DNA of 64,000 nt, from contig NZ_JYLL01000011.1 of NCBI RefSeq assembly GCF_001439695.1, positions 62,001 to 126,000 of the forward strand, given 5' to 3'. Positions 42,101 to 51,182 of the stretch are shown piece by piece. How positions within the stretch are numbered: the first letter of the stretch is position 1; each line of letters starts with the position of its first letter. The notes below the pieces were generated by a model. It had not been told where the DNA came from. It saw only the letters and a list, made by a program, of their open reading frames with translations, and searched no databases. A program made the translations under genes and the position numbers. Origin of the DNA: Pseudomonas veronii (GTDB lineage: Bacteria > Pseudomonadota > Gammaproteobacteria > Pseudomonadales > Pseudomonadaceae).

Positions 42101-44518
42101 ATGACCGTTATCAGAAATATCATGCTGTTGGTTTTCACCGCAGTGCTCGGCGTTGTCGTGTTGGGTGGTACCAGCCTTTACCTGGCCGGTGAAATCAATA
42201 CGAGCGCCAGTTATGCCAACGTCAATACCGTGCCCAGCTTGCTGGAAATCGACCGTGCGGCGGCGGCGTTCACCGACCTTCACGCCCTGGAATGGCAGCG
42301 TCTGAACGATTCCGAAAAAAACTTCGTGTCCAGCTATGCGCAGAACGTGGCACAGAACTTCAGCGCGATTGGCAAAGCCCTGGATCACTATGAGGCCGCA
42401 TTGGTCTCCGACGACCATGACGCAGCACTGTTGAAGCAGTTACGTGGCCGCTTGGGTGAATTCGCGACCCTGCAGGCGCATTTCGACAAGTTCATCGACG
42501 ACGGTGATCAAGCCTCGGCCCGCGCATTGATCGAGGCCAGCCAGCCATTGCAGAGCGCGGTGCTGACGACGATCGGTGAGCTGCGCGAATACAACCTGGA
42601 ACTGGGGCGCAAGGGCCAATTGGTTGCCACCGCCACTGAGAAGAATGCCCGCTCCCTCATCCTGCTGGTCAGCGCGCTGACATTTTTAGCCACGGCGTTG
42701 GTGGGCGCACTTCTGGGGCGCAACCTGATGCGCCAACTCGGCGGCGAACCGGTGGCCGTGCGCGCTTTCGCCGCTCGCTTGTCAGCGGGGGAGCTGGATG
42801 CCAAAGCCATGCTCAAGCCCGGTGACACCACGAGCTTGATGGCGTCCATGCAACAACTGGGCGCGAGCCTGCATGGGCTGGTCGCGGAGATAAACCGCAT
42901 GTCCAGTGAACACGACAAGGGCGACATCGATGCACAGATCGATGCTGGCCGCTTTCATGGCAGTTACCGCTCCATGGCCCAGGGCATCAACGAGATGGTC
43001 AACGGCCATATCAGCGTGAAGAAAAAAGCCATGGCCTGCATCCGCGCCTTTGGTGAAGGTGATCTGTCGGCGTCGCTGGAAAAATTCCCGGGCAAAAAAG
43101 CCTTTATCAATGAAAACATCGAGCTGCTGCGCAGCAATGTGCTGGCGTTGATCCATGAGATGCAGCACATGTCCAGCGAGCATGAAAAAGGCGACATTGA
43201 CGTCATGATCGACGTCGATCGCTTCTCGGGTTCGTACCGCGATATCGGTCAGGGCATCAATCAGATGGTCAGTGGCCATATCAGCGTGAAGAAAAAAGCC
43301 ATGGCCTGTATCCGCGCGTTCGGCGAAGGCAATCTGTCAGCACCGCTTGAGCAATTCCCCGGCAAAAAAGCCTTTATCAACGAGAACATCGAGCAACTGC
43401 GGGCCAATATCCTGGCGCTCGTCGAAGACACCAGCCAGATCAGCGACAGCGCGCTGATCGGCAAACTCGATACCCGGCCTGACGCCGCTCGGCATCAAGG
43501 TGATTTCCGCCGCATCATCCTGGGGATCAACGGTTCGCTGGATGCGATCATCGTGCCGATTACTGAAGCCATGGATGTCTTGTCGGCGATGTCCAATGGC
43601 GACCTGACCCGGACCATCAACGGCGACTATCAAGGCAAGTTCCTGGAACTGAAAAACTCGGTCAACGGCACCGTGGAAAAACTCTCGGAAATCATCGGCG
43701 AAGTGCGCGGCTCGGCCGATTCGCTGTCCAGTGCTTCCGAGGAGATCTCCGCCACTGCGCAAAGCATGGCGCAGTCGGCGTCCGAACAGGCCGCGTCGGT
43801 GGAACAGACCTCGGCATCGATGGAGCAAATGTCGGCGTCCATTGCTCAAAATACCGAAAATGCCAAGGTGACCGACGGCATGGCGGGTAAAGCCAACAAG
43901 GAAGCCTCGGAAGGCGGTCGCGCCGTGAAGGACACGGTGGCGGCGATGAAGACCATCGCTGAGAAAATCGGCATCGTCGACTCCATTGCTTACCAGACCA
44001 ACCTGTTGGCGCTCAACGCGGCGATCGAAGCGGCGCGTGCCGGCGAGCACGGCAAAGGCTTCGCGGTGGTGGCGGCCGAAGTGCGCAAACTGGCCGAGCG
44101 CAGCCAGATCGCGGCGCAGGAAATCAGTGAAGTGGCCAAGAACAGCGTGGCCTTGGCGGAACGGGCGGGCAACCTGCTTGACGAGATTGTGCCCTCGATC
44201 GCCAAGACCTCTGACCTGGTGCAGGAAATCGCGGCCGCCTCGGAAGAACAATCCATCGGCTCTGAGCAAATCAACAGCGCGATGTCGCAGATGAGCCAAC
44301 TGACCCAGCAAAACGCTTCGGCCTCCGAGGAACTGGCGGCGACGGCTGAGGAAATGAGCGGCCAGGCCGAGCAGTTGCAGGAACTCATGGGCTTTTTCAG
44401 CGTACAGAGCAAGCGCGCCGGGCGGACCGCCTCGATGCCCGTGATCAATCGCGCGGCATCCACGTTCGACCAGGATAGCCGTGCGGTGGAGAGCGGTTTC
44501 GTCCGCTTCGGGAGCTGA
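42101..44518 (+). CDS. Methyl-accepting chemotaxis protein with poly-HAMP array
   Basis: An 805-residue receptor: TM1 about 7-29, an all-helical periplasmic sensor, TM2 about 189-210. A chain of HAMP-like units follows, including two nearly identical 90-residue copies beginning at about residues 267 and 357 ([11 protein letters not shown] and [11 protein letters not shown]), then a signalling domain with the tip [20 protein letters not shown]. It ends [10 protein letters not shown], without the pentapeptide CheR tether. Poly-HAMP receptors such as Aer2 use stacked HAMPs for signal conversion; unlike Aer2 this one has no PAS-heme domain and keeps its periplasmic sensor. Confidence 0.93.
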   Translation: MTVIRNIMLLVFTAVLGVVVLGGTSLYLAGEINTSASYANVNTVPSLLEIDRAAAAFTDLHALEWQRLNDSEKNFVSSYAQNVAQNFSAIGKALDHYEAALVSDDHDAALLKQLRGRLGEFATLQAHFDKFIDDGDQASARALIEASQPLQSAVLTTIGELREYNLELGRKGQLVATATEKNARSLILLVSALTFLATALVGALLGRNLMRQLGGEPVAVRAFAARLSAGELDAKAMLKPGDTTSLMASMQQLGASLHGLVAEINRMSSEHDKGDIDAQIDAGRFHGSYRSMAQGINEMVNGHISVKKKAMACIRAFGEGDLSASLEKFPGKKAFINENIELLRSNVLALIHEMQHMSSEHEKGDIDVMIDVDRFSGSYRDIGQGINQMVSGHISVKKKAMACIRAFGEGNLSAPLEQFPGKKAFINENIEQLRANILALVEDTSQISDSALIGKLDTRPDAARHQGDFRRIILGINGSLDAIIVPITEAMDVLSAMSNGDLTRTINGDYQGKFLELKNSVNGTVEKLSEIIGEVRGSADSLSSASEEISATAQSMAQSASEQAASVEQTSASMEQMSASIAQNTENAKVTDGMAGKANKEASEGGRAVKDTVAAMKTIAEKIGIVDSIAYQTNLLALNAAIEAARAGEHGKGFAVVAAEVRKLAERSQIAAQEISEVAKNSVALAERAGNLLDEIVPSIAKTSDLVQEIAAASEEQSIGSEQINSAMSQMSQLTQQNASASEELAATAEEMSGQAEQLQELMGFFSVQSKRAGRTASMPVINRAASTFDQDSRAVESGFVRFGS
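42899..43438 (+). repeat. In-frame tandem duplication of 270 bp in the poly-HAMP receptor
   Basis: Two direct copies, at about 42899-43168 and 43169-43438, code for 90 residues each with high identity. Sub-stretches such as GGCCATATCAGCGTGAAGAA are identical. The nucleotide similarity, including at many third positions, points to recent duplication or ongoing gene conversion. A third, diverged HAMP follows. Confidence 0.85.
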
Positions 44519-44521
44519 CCC

Positions 44522-45034
44522 ATGAGCGCCACAGCCGTTATGCCGAACACTTTGGAGTCAGCGCCGCAGGTCGATGAGCCCTTGCAGTACCTGACCTTCT
44601 TGGCTGACCAGCAGATGTATGCGGTCAATACACTGAACGTTCGCGAAATCATCGAATACAACCAGGTGACCACGGTGCCGATGATGCCGACATTCCTGCG
44701 CGGGGTGATCAACCTGCGCGGTTCAGTGGTGCCGTTAGTGGACCTCAAGGCACGGTTTGGCAAGGGTGTGACGGTGCTGGGCAGCCGAACGTGCATCGTC
44801 ATTCTTGAAGCGGCGAAGGAGGGCGAGTCCCAGGTGCTGGGGGTGGTGGTGGACTCGGTCAGCGAAGTGATCGAGATCCTCGATATCGATATCAAGCCCG
44901 CGCCGGCCTTTGGTAACCCTATCCGTACCGACTTCATCCGGGGGATGACCAAGGTGCGAGGTGCGTTTGTCACGCTGCTGCAAATCGAGCAGGTGTTGTG
45001 TGTCGATGAGATGGCCGGCTTGATGCGAGCTTGA
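44522..45034 (+). CDS. cheW: CheW coupling protein (first of tandem pair)
   Basis: A 170-residue CheW domain (LQYLTFLADQQMYAVN, IIEYNQVTTVPMMP, RGVINLRGSVVPLVDLKARFG, KPAPAFGNPI). It begins 3 bases after the poly-HAMP receptor stop and is co-translated with it in all likelihood. It is closely related in sequence to the CheW of the inverted cassette (30592-31125), more than to the second CheW that follows. A 7-bp GC hairpin separates it from that second copy. Confidence 0.93.
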   Translation: MSATAVMPNTLESAPQVDEPLQYLTFLADQQMYAVNTLNVREIIEYNQVTTVPMMPTFLRGVINLRGSVVPLVDLKARFGKGVTVLGSRTCIVILEAAKEGESQVLGVVVDSVSEVIEILDIDIKPAPAFGNPIRTDFIRGMTKVRGAFVTLLQIEQVLCVDEMAGLMRA

Positions 45035-45043
45035 CGTGTACGA

Positions 45044-45061
45044 CCGCGCCTCCCGGCGCGG
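45044..45061 (+). other. GC hairpin between the two cheW genes
   Basis: CCGCGCC and GGCGCGG form a perfect 7-bp stem with a 4-base loop, with no T-run. It may adjust relative expression of the genes on either side or be a processing site in the polycistronic mRNA. Confidence 0.35.
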
Positions 45062-45089
45062 CCGCAAAGTAATCGATGCGAGGTGAGTC

Positions 45090-45614
45090 ATGGCGTTATC
45101 CATCGCAAGTCCAGGGAAAGCCACGGTCTCGAGCCCTAGCCAATACCTCACCTTCGAGTTGGGGGATGAGATGTTCGCCGTCGGCACGCTCAACGTGCGA
45201 GAGATCATCGAATACGGACCGATCACCAGCGTGCCGTTGCTGCCGCCCAGCATCCGCGGCGTGATCAATCTGCGCGGCGCGGCGGTTCCTGTGCTGGACC
45301 TGGGTGTGCGCTTTCGCGGCGAGCGCACGGTGCAGACCTCGAGGACCTGCTTTGTGATCCTTGAGGTACAGGCCAATGCCGGGGGCAAGCCGGTGGGCAT
45401 CATTGTGGATGCGGTCAGCGAGGTCCTTGAAATCGCCGATCAGGATATCGAACCGTCCTTGAATTTCGGGACCGATGTCAGAGCGGACTTCCTGTTGGGC
45501 ATCGGCAAATTGGAGAGCGGTTTTGTGTTGTTGCTGGATATCGGTCGCGTGTTGTCCCTGGAACAGGTCGATGTGCTGGCAACCCTTGATCCCTTGCTGC
45601 CTTCAACCGCCTGA
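45090..45614 (+). CDS. cheW: CheW coupling protein (second of tandem pair)
   Basis: A 174-residue CheW domain (QYLTFELGDEMFAVGT, IIEYGPITSVPLLP, RGVINLRGAAVPVLDLGVRF, GIIVDAVSEVLEI). AGGTGAG lies before the ATG. It is clearly diverged from its neighbour, so the two may load different receptors onto the CheA complex. Tandem cheW genes also occur in Vibrio cholerae chemotaxis cluster III (from memory). Confidence 0.93.
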   Translation: MALSIASPGKATVSSPSQYLTFELGDEMFAVGTLNVREIIEYGPITSVPLLPPSIRGVINLRGAAVPVLDLGVRFRGERTVQTSRTCFVILEVQANAGGKPVGIIVDAVSEVLEIADQDIEPSLNFGTDVRADFLLGIGKLESGFVLLLDIGRVLSLEQVDVLATLDPLLPSTA

Positions 45615-45635
45615 TTGTTTTTTGGGAGTGTCCTC

Positions 45636-46439
45636 ATGAACGTGATTCTCTCCGATGCGGAGTTCCTGCAGTTTCGCACTCTCATTCATCAAATCGCCGG
45701 CATCAGCCTGTCGGATGCCAAAAAACAGTTGGTGAGCGCTCGGCTCGCCAAGCGCCTGCAAGTGTTCAAGCTCAATACCTACGGCGCGTACTACAAAGTG
45801 CTGATGAAGGACGCGACGGAACTACAAGTGGCGGTCGATATGCTGACCACCAACGAAACCTACTTCTTCCGCGAGCCCAAGCATTTTGATTTCCTGCGCG
45901 ATGTCGCACTGCCCGAACTGCGTGGCAGCGGGCCTTTGCGTGTATGGAGCGGCGCCTGCTCGAGCGGTGAAGAGCCCTACACCCTGGCCATGGTCCTGGC
46001 GGACAGCCTCGGCGGCCGGCCCTGGGAAATCGTCGCATCGGATATCAGCAGCCGGGTACTGGAAACGGCCCGCCAGGGGCGCTACCCCCTCGAAGGCACG
46101 CGCGGCATTCCCCAAGCGTTGCTCAACAAATATTGCCTCAAGGGCGTCGGCGCCAACCACGGTTGCTTCATGGTCGAACCGGCGCTGGCGTCGAGGATCG
46201 ATTTCCAGGCCATCAACTTGAACAATCCTCTGCCGAAACTGGGAATGTTTGACGTGATCTTCCTACGCAACGTGATGATCTATTTTGACAGCGAGACCAA
46301 AGTGCAAGTGGTCAAGCGCCTGGTCAGCCACCTCAAGCCCGGCGGCTATTTCCTGGTCAGCCATTCGGAAAGTCTCAATGGCGTGACCGATGAACTGCGA
46401 CTGGTCAAGCCTTCGATCTATCGGAGGCCACATGCCTGA
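45636..46439 (+). CDS. cheR: CheR chemoreceptor methyltransferase
   Basis: A 267-residue CheR: an N-terminal helical domain (EFLQFRTLIHQIAGISL) and SAM domain with MLTTNETYFFREPKHFDFL, VWSGACSSGEEPYTLAM and FDVIFLRNVMIYFD. GGGAG 7 bases before the ATG at 45636 selects this start. It is a paralogue of the CheR at 29764. Its end overlaps cheD by 8 bases. None of the receptors in the window shows a clear CheR-tether pentapeptide. Confidence 0.94.
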   Translation: MNVILSDAEFLQFRTLIHQIAGISLSDAKKQLVSARLAKRLQVFKLNTYGAYYKVLMKDATELQVAVDMLTTNETYFFREPKHFDFLRDVALPELRGSGPLRVWSGACSSGEEPYTLAMVLADSLGGRPWEIVASDISSRVLETARQGRYPLEGTRGIPQALLNKYCLKGVGANHGCFMVEPALASRIDFQAINLNNPLPKLGMFDVIFLRNVMIYFDSETKVQVVKRLVSHLKPGGYFLVSHSESLNGVTDELRLVKPSIYRRPHA

Positions 46440-46953
46440 CACCCCACCGTCCCGCGAGGTGTACCTGAATCCCGGCGAGTGGTTTTTCGGTTCAGGCGCC
46501 ATTCGGCTGCGCACCGTGCTGGGCTCATGCGTTGCATTGGTGGTCTGGCATCCGCGGCGCTTGTTGGGCGGCATGTGCCACTACCTGCTGCCCCGGCGCG
46601 CAGTGAAGAGATCGGCTGCACTGGATGGTCGCTACGGTGATGAGGCGCTCCAATTGCTGCTCGGCCGAATGCACGCGATCAAGGTGCCGCCGACGGAGTT
46701 CAGAATCAGCGTGTATGGCGGCGGGGATATGTTTCCGGGGCTGGCGCGTTCGGACAATCACTACGTTGGCCAGCGCAATGTCGAGCAAGCCAGGCACCTG
46801 CTCGATTCGCATCAGTTGCGGTGTCACAACTTTCATGTGGAAGGCGTGGGTTATCGAACCGTGGTGTTCGATCTGGCCAATGGCAACATCGAACTCAACT
46901 ACCTGGCCCTGCATTGGCCACTCAGCAGCCCTCATGGAGAGCGTGCGATATGA
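46432..46953 (+). CDS. cheD: CheD chemoreceptor glutamine deamidase
   Basis: A 173-residue CheD with catalytic Cys in [12 protein letters not shown], His in GGMCHYLLP and the [11 protein letters not shown] and GNIELNY segments. It deamidates receptor glutamines and, where CheC exists, forms a CheC-CheD complex that stimulates CheC. A CheC-like protein is encoded at 27350, so such an interaction is possible here. GGAGG precedes the ATG; it overlaps cheR and cheB. Confidence 0.92.
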   Translation: MPDTPPSREVYLNPGEWFFGSGAIRLRTVLGSCVALVVWHPRRLLGGMCHYLLPRRAVKRSAALDGRYGDEALQLLLGRMHAIKVPPTEFRISVYGGGDMFPGLARSDNHYVGQRNVEQARHLLDSHQLRCHNFHVEGVGYRTVVFDLANGNIELNYLALHWPLSSPHGERAI

Positions 46954-48020
46954 GCCTTATCAAAGTACTGATCATTGACGACTCCGCGGTGGTTCGCCAG
47001 GTGCTGACGGCGACCCTTGGGCAAGACCCGGCCATTGAAGTGATCGGCGCGGCGGCGGACCCGGTGTTCGCCATGGACAAGATGAACAAGCAATGGCCGG
47101 ACGTCATCGTGCTGGACGTCGAGATGCCGCGGATGGATGGCATTACGTTCCTCAAGAAACTGATGGCCGAACATCCGACGCCAGTGGTCATCTGTTCCAC
47201 GCTGACCGAGAAGGGCGCGGCCACCACCATGCAAGCGCTGGCGGCCGGTGCGGTGAGTATCGTGACCAAGCCGCAACTCAATTTGCGTCAGTTCCTGACC
47301 GACAGTTCCGATGAATTGGCCGGTGCCGTCAAGGCCGCAGCCCGGGCCAACATGAAACGCATGGTGCCGTCCAGCGAGCGAGCCCCGGTCAAGCTGACTG
47401 CCGACGTCATACTGCCGGCGAGCACGCAGGCCATGGCGCGCACCACCGAAAACATCGTCGCCATTGGTACGTCCACCGGCGGCACGCAAGCCCTGGAGCT
47501 GGTGCTGACTGCCTTGCCCAGGGTGTGCCCGGGAATCGTGATCGTGCAGCACATGCCGGAACACTTCACCGCGGCATTTGCCGAGCGGCTCAACCGCCTG
47601 TGCGAGATCGAAGTCAGGGAGGCGAAAAATGGCGACCGGGTCATTCCCGGTTGTGCGTTGATTGCTCCCGGCGGCAGGCACATGTTGCTCAAGCGCAGCG
47701 GCGCCCAATACCTGGTTGAAATCGTTGACGGGCCCCCTGTCAGCCGGCACCGCCCTTCGGTGGACGTGCTGTTTCGTTCGGTCGCCCGCAGCGCCGGCGG
47801 CAACGCGCTGGGCATCATCATGACGGGCATGGGGGACGATGGCGCTCGCGGGTTGAAGGAGATGCACGACAACGGCGCGCTGACGCTGGGCCAGAATGAA
47901 GAGTCGTGCGTGGTGTACGGCATGCCTAAGGAGGCCTTCAAGCTCGGTGCGGTGGAGCGCGAGTTGCCGCTCGAACAAATTCCAGCCGCGATTCTGCAGT
48001 CCATGCACCTGCGCCGCTGA
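46950..48020 (+). CDS. cheB: CheB protein-glutamate methylesterase
   Basis: A 356-residue CheB: a receiver domain with Asp56 ([13 protein letters not shown]), a linker, and a methylesterase domain with catalytic Ser175 ([12 protein letters not shown]), His201 (VQHMPEHF) and Asp297 ([10 protein letters not shown]). It overlaps cheD by four bases (ATGA). It removes methyl groups from receptors when phosphorylated by CheA and closes the chemosensory operon. All catalytic residues are present. Confidence 0.95.
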   Translation: MSLIKVLIIDDSAVVRQVLTATLGQDPAIEVIGAAADPVFAMDKMNKQWPDVIVLDVEMPRMDGITFLKKLMAEHPTPVVICSTLTEKGAATTMQALAAGAVSIVTKPQLNLRQFLTDSSDELAGAVKAAARANMKRMVPSSERAPVKLTADVILPASTQAMARTTENIVAIGTSTGGTQALELVLTALPRVCPGIVIVQHMPEHFTAAFAERLNRLCEIEVREAKNGDRVIPGCALIAPGGRHMLLKRSGAQYLVEIVDGPPVSRHRPSVDVLFRSVARSAGGNALGIIMTGMGDDGARGLKEMHDNGALTLGQNEESCVVYGMPKEAFKLGAVERELPLEQIPAAILQSMHLRR

Positions 48021-48174
48021 CGGTTGATGCTGGTGAACCGAGGTTTTTTGCGCGCCTGGGTCGGGTTGGGCGGCGAGGGGGCTGGCTGCGCCGAAACGGC
48101 TTGGGAAGGTGATGAGTTCCGTATCTCAGCAGATGCTCTTCCTACCTGGGCGCTGGAAACTTTCAGCGCGATCA

Positions 48175-48203
48175 GGAACCGACTCCCACAGTTCTGCCAC
48201 ACA
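48175..48203 (+). promoter_or_regulatory. Perfect hrp box (HrpL-dependent promoter)
   Basis: GGAACC at 48175-48180, a 16-base spacer, and CCACACA at 48197-48203 fit the HrpL consensus GGAACC-N15/16-CCACNNA exactly. It lies 102 bases before the ATG of the next gene in the same orientation, giving a leader of about 90-95 bases. HrpL is the ECF sigma factor of Hrp1-type type III secretion regulons in Pseudomonas. Confidence 0.85.
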
Positions 48204-48304
48204 GGATAAGCCTGCTTCCGCTGGTTTGCTTGACGATTTGTCGATCGTCGGGGCGCCTGGAGCGCTGAGGCAAGGCGTCTGATCAAACCGAACTGGAGAA
48301 CTAA

Positions 48305-49144
48305 ATGTCGGCATCAGTATTCATGCAGTCTGTCGCTCACTCCTCTGATGACAAGTCTTTCAGAGACCCCATGTCCATTGCCGAGCGGTCTATGAGCTCA
48401 TCGGCCAGCCAGAGCCTGTTCTGGGATTCGTATCACTTCGGCTCAGCATTCGGCAGCACGTCGTCGCGCCCGTACTTCGGCCACGGTCATTATCACTCGG
48501 GGCCGCCGCAACGTCCGCTGCCCGATAATGTGCGCCCGAACCCCGGCCCACCACCGCGCCCAACCCCCGAGCGGCCGGACCCGCATTACTCCAAGCAAAG
48601 CAATCAGCAACTGGCCCAGGCGCTGCTGAGCAATTACGGCGCGTTCAGGGAAGGGCATTTTTCGCGGCAAGTCACCCTCGAAAGCCTGAAAAAAATGGCC
48701 GAGCGACCATTGACCGGCAACCCGCAGATGGACGCCAATATCCGCCTGGCGAAGGAACTGCTGCGGCGTCCCGAGCTGGTACGCGCGCTTGATCGAAACA
48801 TGAGCACCGGTGCTTCGGATGGCCGCTTGTCCAGGGACGACATTATGAGCGTCATCGGTTCCGATAACCCCTTTAAACTCAAAGACGACAAACAGCTGAT
48901 CAAGGAAATGCTCGGCCATTTCCAACAGTTGAAGGGCAACGGTCGGGGCGACAGCATCAAGCTCGACAAGCTCAAAGAGTTTGCGGCGCAAGCGTTGACG
49001 GGCAACCCCTTCACTGACCATCTCATCCAATTGGCCAAGGAAGTCATGGCCCGTTCGATTCTGCAGGGGCGGATGGACAATGTTGACGAGTGGCAGCGCG
49101 ACGGCAAGATTTCGCGACGCGAACTGCTGAAACTGCTGCGTTAA
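48305..49144 (+). CDS. Candidate type III secretion substrate, HrpK-like repeat protein
   Basis: A 279-residue protein. The first 45 residues are Ser-rich without a Sec signal (MSASVFMQSVAHSSDDK), as in type III substrates; a Pro/His-rich linker follows (about 50-95). Then come two similar helical units, each ending in a degenerate EF-hand-like loop (SDGRLSRDDIMSVIG and RDGKISRRELLKLL) and sharing LTGNP...LAKE. That pattern resembles HrpK/HrpF-type translocators or helpers and related effectors; I am unsure of the exact family. The upstream hrp box supports secretion by a Hrp1-type system not present in this window. Confidence 0.6.
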   Translation: MSASVFMQSVAHSSDDKSFRDPMSIAERSMSSSASQSLFWDSYHFGSAFGSTSSRPYFGHGHYHSGPPQRPLPDNVRPNPGPPPRPTPERPDPHYSKQSNQQLAQALLSNYGAFREGHFSRQVTLESLKKMAERPLTGNPQMDANIRLAKELLRRPELVRALDRNMSTGASDGRLSRDDIMSVIGSDNPFKLKDDKQLIKEMLGHFQQLKGNGRGDSIKLDKLKEFAAQALTGNPFTDHLIQLAKEVMARSILQGRMDNVDEWQRDGKISRRELLKLLR

Positions 49145-49159
49145 CTCTGGCACAGCCGA

Positions 49160-49180
49160 ATGCCGCGTCACTCGCGGCAT
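49160..49180. other. Hairpin between the two candidate secreted-protein genes
   Basis: ATGCCGCG and CGCGGCAT form a perfect 8-bp stem with a TCACT loop, 16 bases after the stop of the HrpK-like gene. No T-run follows, so termination may be partial, leaving the next gene co-transcribed at a lower level. Confidence 0.45.
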
Positions 49181-49306
49181 AGGTTGGTAAGCGTAGTGAG
49201 CAGGAAGCACCACTTCAGCCAGGGAGGAAGGGTTTTACCACGAAGAGATTGCCATCGGCCGTTGAATGGCTGCCGGTGTCTTCACCTACCGAATCAGGTC
49301 TGGACT

Positions 49307-49591
49307 ATGAATTCGACATCCTTTGAATCTCAGCCCTCCCAGTACACGGTTGCGAGCCTGGCGATGCCTGCACGGGAAGCAGGCCTCCCAAGCACATCCC
49401 GTTCGCAGGCACTCAACCTCATGTCTTCGCCGAAGTTCAGCTTCAGGGCGCCCACCGCCGAAGACTTCGATAAAGGTTCTCGAACATTCACGGAGGAACC
49501 GTTGTCCAGCCCTGTGTTTTCCACGCTCGCCGGGTTATGGCACAAGTTGTCTTGCCGTCTGGCCAATGACACCGAGCGGCATCTGGGCTAA
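49307..49591 (+). CDS. Small protein, possible secreted or type III accessory protein
   Basis: A 94-residue frame beginning MNSTSFESQPSQYTVASLAM, Ser/Pro-rich at the N-terminus and with no Sec signal, membrane segment or known domain. No hrp box of its own is visible; it follows the HrpL-dependent gene by 162 bases in the same direction and may be read through the hairpin between them. The ribosome-binding site is not obvious. It could be a small effector or chaperone, or not a gene at all. Confidence 0.45.
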   Translation: MNSTSFESQPSQYTVASLAMPAREAGLPSTSRSQALNLMSSPKFSFRAPTAEDFDKGSRTFTEEPLSSPVFSTLAGLWHKLSCRLANDTERHLG

Positions 49592-49705
49592 CCACTGAAC
49601 CGTTCTGCCAGGCACAGCGCTGCGGACGGGAAACGATAAGGCAGGGAAGAAACGATCAGGCGTACATGAGCTACTTGAAGGATTCAGGCCGCTCATGTCC
49701 TTTGC

Positions 49706-50857
49706 TCATACCCGCAGTATTTTGCCGCTGACCGCCACCGCTGCGAGCAATCCCCCGATCAACAGGAAGGCAGTCGCCAGGCTGCTGCCATGGGCAATGA
49801 AACCGATCACCGCGGGCCCCGCGAGAATACCGGCATAGCCGAGGGTGGTGATGGCCGGCACGGCGATGTGTTCCGGCATGACGGTCTGCTTGCCGACAGC
49901 GGTGTAGAGCACCGGGACGATATTTGAGCATCCGGCGCCGACCAGCGCATAGCCCAGCAGGGACATGGCCCAGGCCGGTGACAGGGTCGCGAGGAAGATC
50001 CCGGCCGCCGCCAGCGCCCCGCCGGTGACGATCACCCGGGCAGCCCCCAGTCGACGGACAATCCGGTCGCCGGTCAGGCGCCCGGCGGTCATGGTCAGGG
50101 CAAAGGCCGCATAACCCAGGCCGGCGTAGGCTTCGTCCAGGCCGCGTTCGGCACTGAGGAACACCGCGCTCCAGTCGAGCACGGCGCCTTCGGCCAAAAA
50201 CACGATGAAACACAAGCCGCCGATAAACAGCACCACGCCGTGGGGAATGGCAAACGGCGGCCCGGCGCTTTCACTGCCGTAGGGCAACCAGTGGGGGGCG
50301 GCCTTGAACAGCGCCAGCGCCATGATGACGATCACCACCAGGGTCGCCTGCAGCGGCGAAAACCCCAGCCCCAGCAACCCGGAGACCCCCGCTGCGCCGA
50401 CGATGCCGCCCAGGCTGAACAACCCATGGAAGCCCGACATCATGGTTTTGCCGCTGGCGCGCTCGACGATCACCGCTTGCAGGTTGACCGTGGAGTCGAC
50501 CGTACCCAGGCCCGCGCCGAACAGGAACAGACCAGCCATCAGCAACGGGATCGAACTGACCGTGGCGAGCATGGGCAACGCCAGGCAGATCAGGACCGTC
50601 CCGGCGCTCAGTACGCGCCGGCAACCATAGCGCGAGGCCAGTGCGCCGGCCACTGGCATGGCGATGATCGAACCGACCCCCAGGCACAGCAGCAACAGGC
50701 CCAGAGTGCCCTCGTTGAGTTCGGCGCGGGCCTTGGCATACGGCACCAACGGCGCCCAGGCGGCGATGCCGAAGCCGGCGATGAAGAAGGCGATGCGCGT
50801 CGACATTTGCTCCAGCCGCCCGGGAACCACGGGCGCTGGGGTGGGGATGGCAGTCAT
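49706..50857 (-). CDS. MFS transporter (YbjJ-like)
   Basis: A 383-residue inner-membrane protein with twelve predicted helices and the two MFS halves. Features include AGALASRYGCRRVLSAG after helix 2 (a motif-A-like loop) and GTVDSTVNLQAVIVERASG in helix 4-5. It resembles the YbjJ group, small MFS proteins of unknown substrate. The ATG at 50857 is the start. It is divergent from the DapF-like gene across 325 bases that contain a long inverted repeat, so the two may share regulation. Confidence 0.85.
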   Translation of the reverse strand: MTAIPTPAPVVPGRLEQMSTRIAFFIAGFGIAAWAPLVPYAKARAELNEGTLGLLLLCLGVGSIIAMPVAGALASRYGCRRVLSAGTVLICLALPMLATVSSIPLLMAGLFLFGAGLGTVDSTVNLQAVIVERASGKTMMSGFHGLFSLGGIVGAAGVSGLLGLGFSPLQATLVVIVIMALALFKAAPHWLPYGSESAGPPFAIPHGVVLFIGGLCFIVFLAEGAVLDWSAVFLSAERGLDEAYAGLGYAAFALTMTAGRLTGDRIVRRLGAARVIVTGGALAAAGIFLATLSPAWAMSLLGYALVGAGCSNIVPVLYTAVGKQTVMPEHIAVPAITTLGYAGILAGPAVIGFIAHGSSLATAFLLIGGLLAAVAVSGKILRV

Positions 50858-51031
50858 GGAGAATCCTTGGTTTTGCGTTCAACGAACGATGTCCGGCACG
50901 ACATCCTTACACATCAAGCCTGATCGAGCGAGCCAGGTTCACGCGGCTTTCGCGCTGGCGGCGGGTTTTATTTTCGCCAGCACGGAACGCTCTGGACACT
51001 GGCTGCCACCTAGAGGACATCGACGTGTAGG

Positions 51032-51112
51032 AGGTGGTCTGGAAGGTGCGTAATCCCCGTGAGAATTGCTGAACCCCAGGCTTCCTGCGGCGGATGACGC
51101 ACCTTCCAGACC
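51032..51112. repeat. 18-bp perfect inverted repeat between the MFS and DapF-like genes
   Basis: GTGGTCTGGAAGGTGCGT at 51032-51049 recurs inverted at 51095-51112 (ACGCACCTTCCAGACCAC), with 45 bases between. With one mismatch the match runs four bases further inward. It lies in the 325-base divergent intergenic region (50858-51182), where I see nothing else. It could be a paired operator, a large RNA hairpin or the trace of a small mobile element. Confidence 0.8.
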
Positions 51113-51182
51113 ACTTCCCACGCGCCGACCGTTCTGTAATACGCTGCTGCTTCTGTGTGCAGACGATTGGACGGACGAAGCG

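Noticed and set aside
49498-49529. Possible second hrp box (GGAACC then CCAC)
   Set aside because: The spacer is 20 bases, outside the 15-16 accepted by HrpL, and it lies inside the small frame at 49307.
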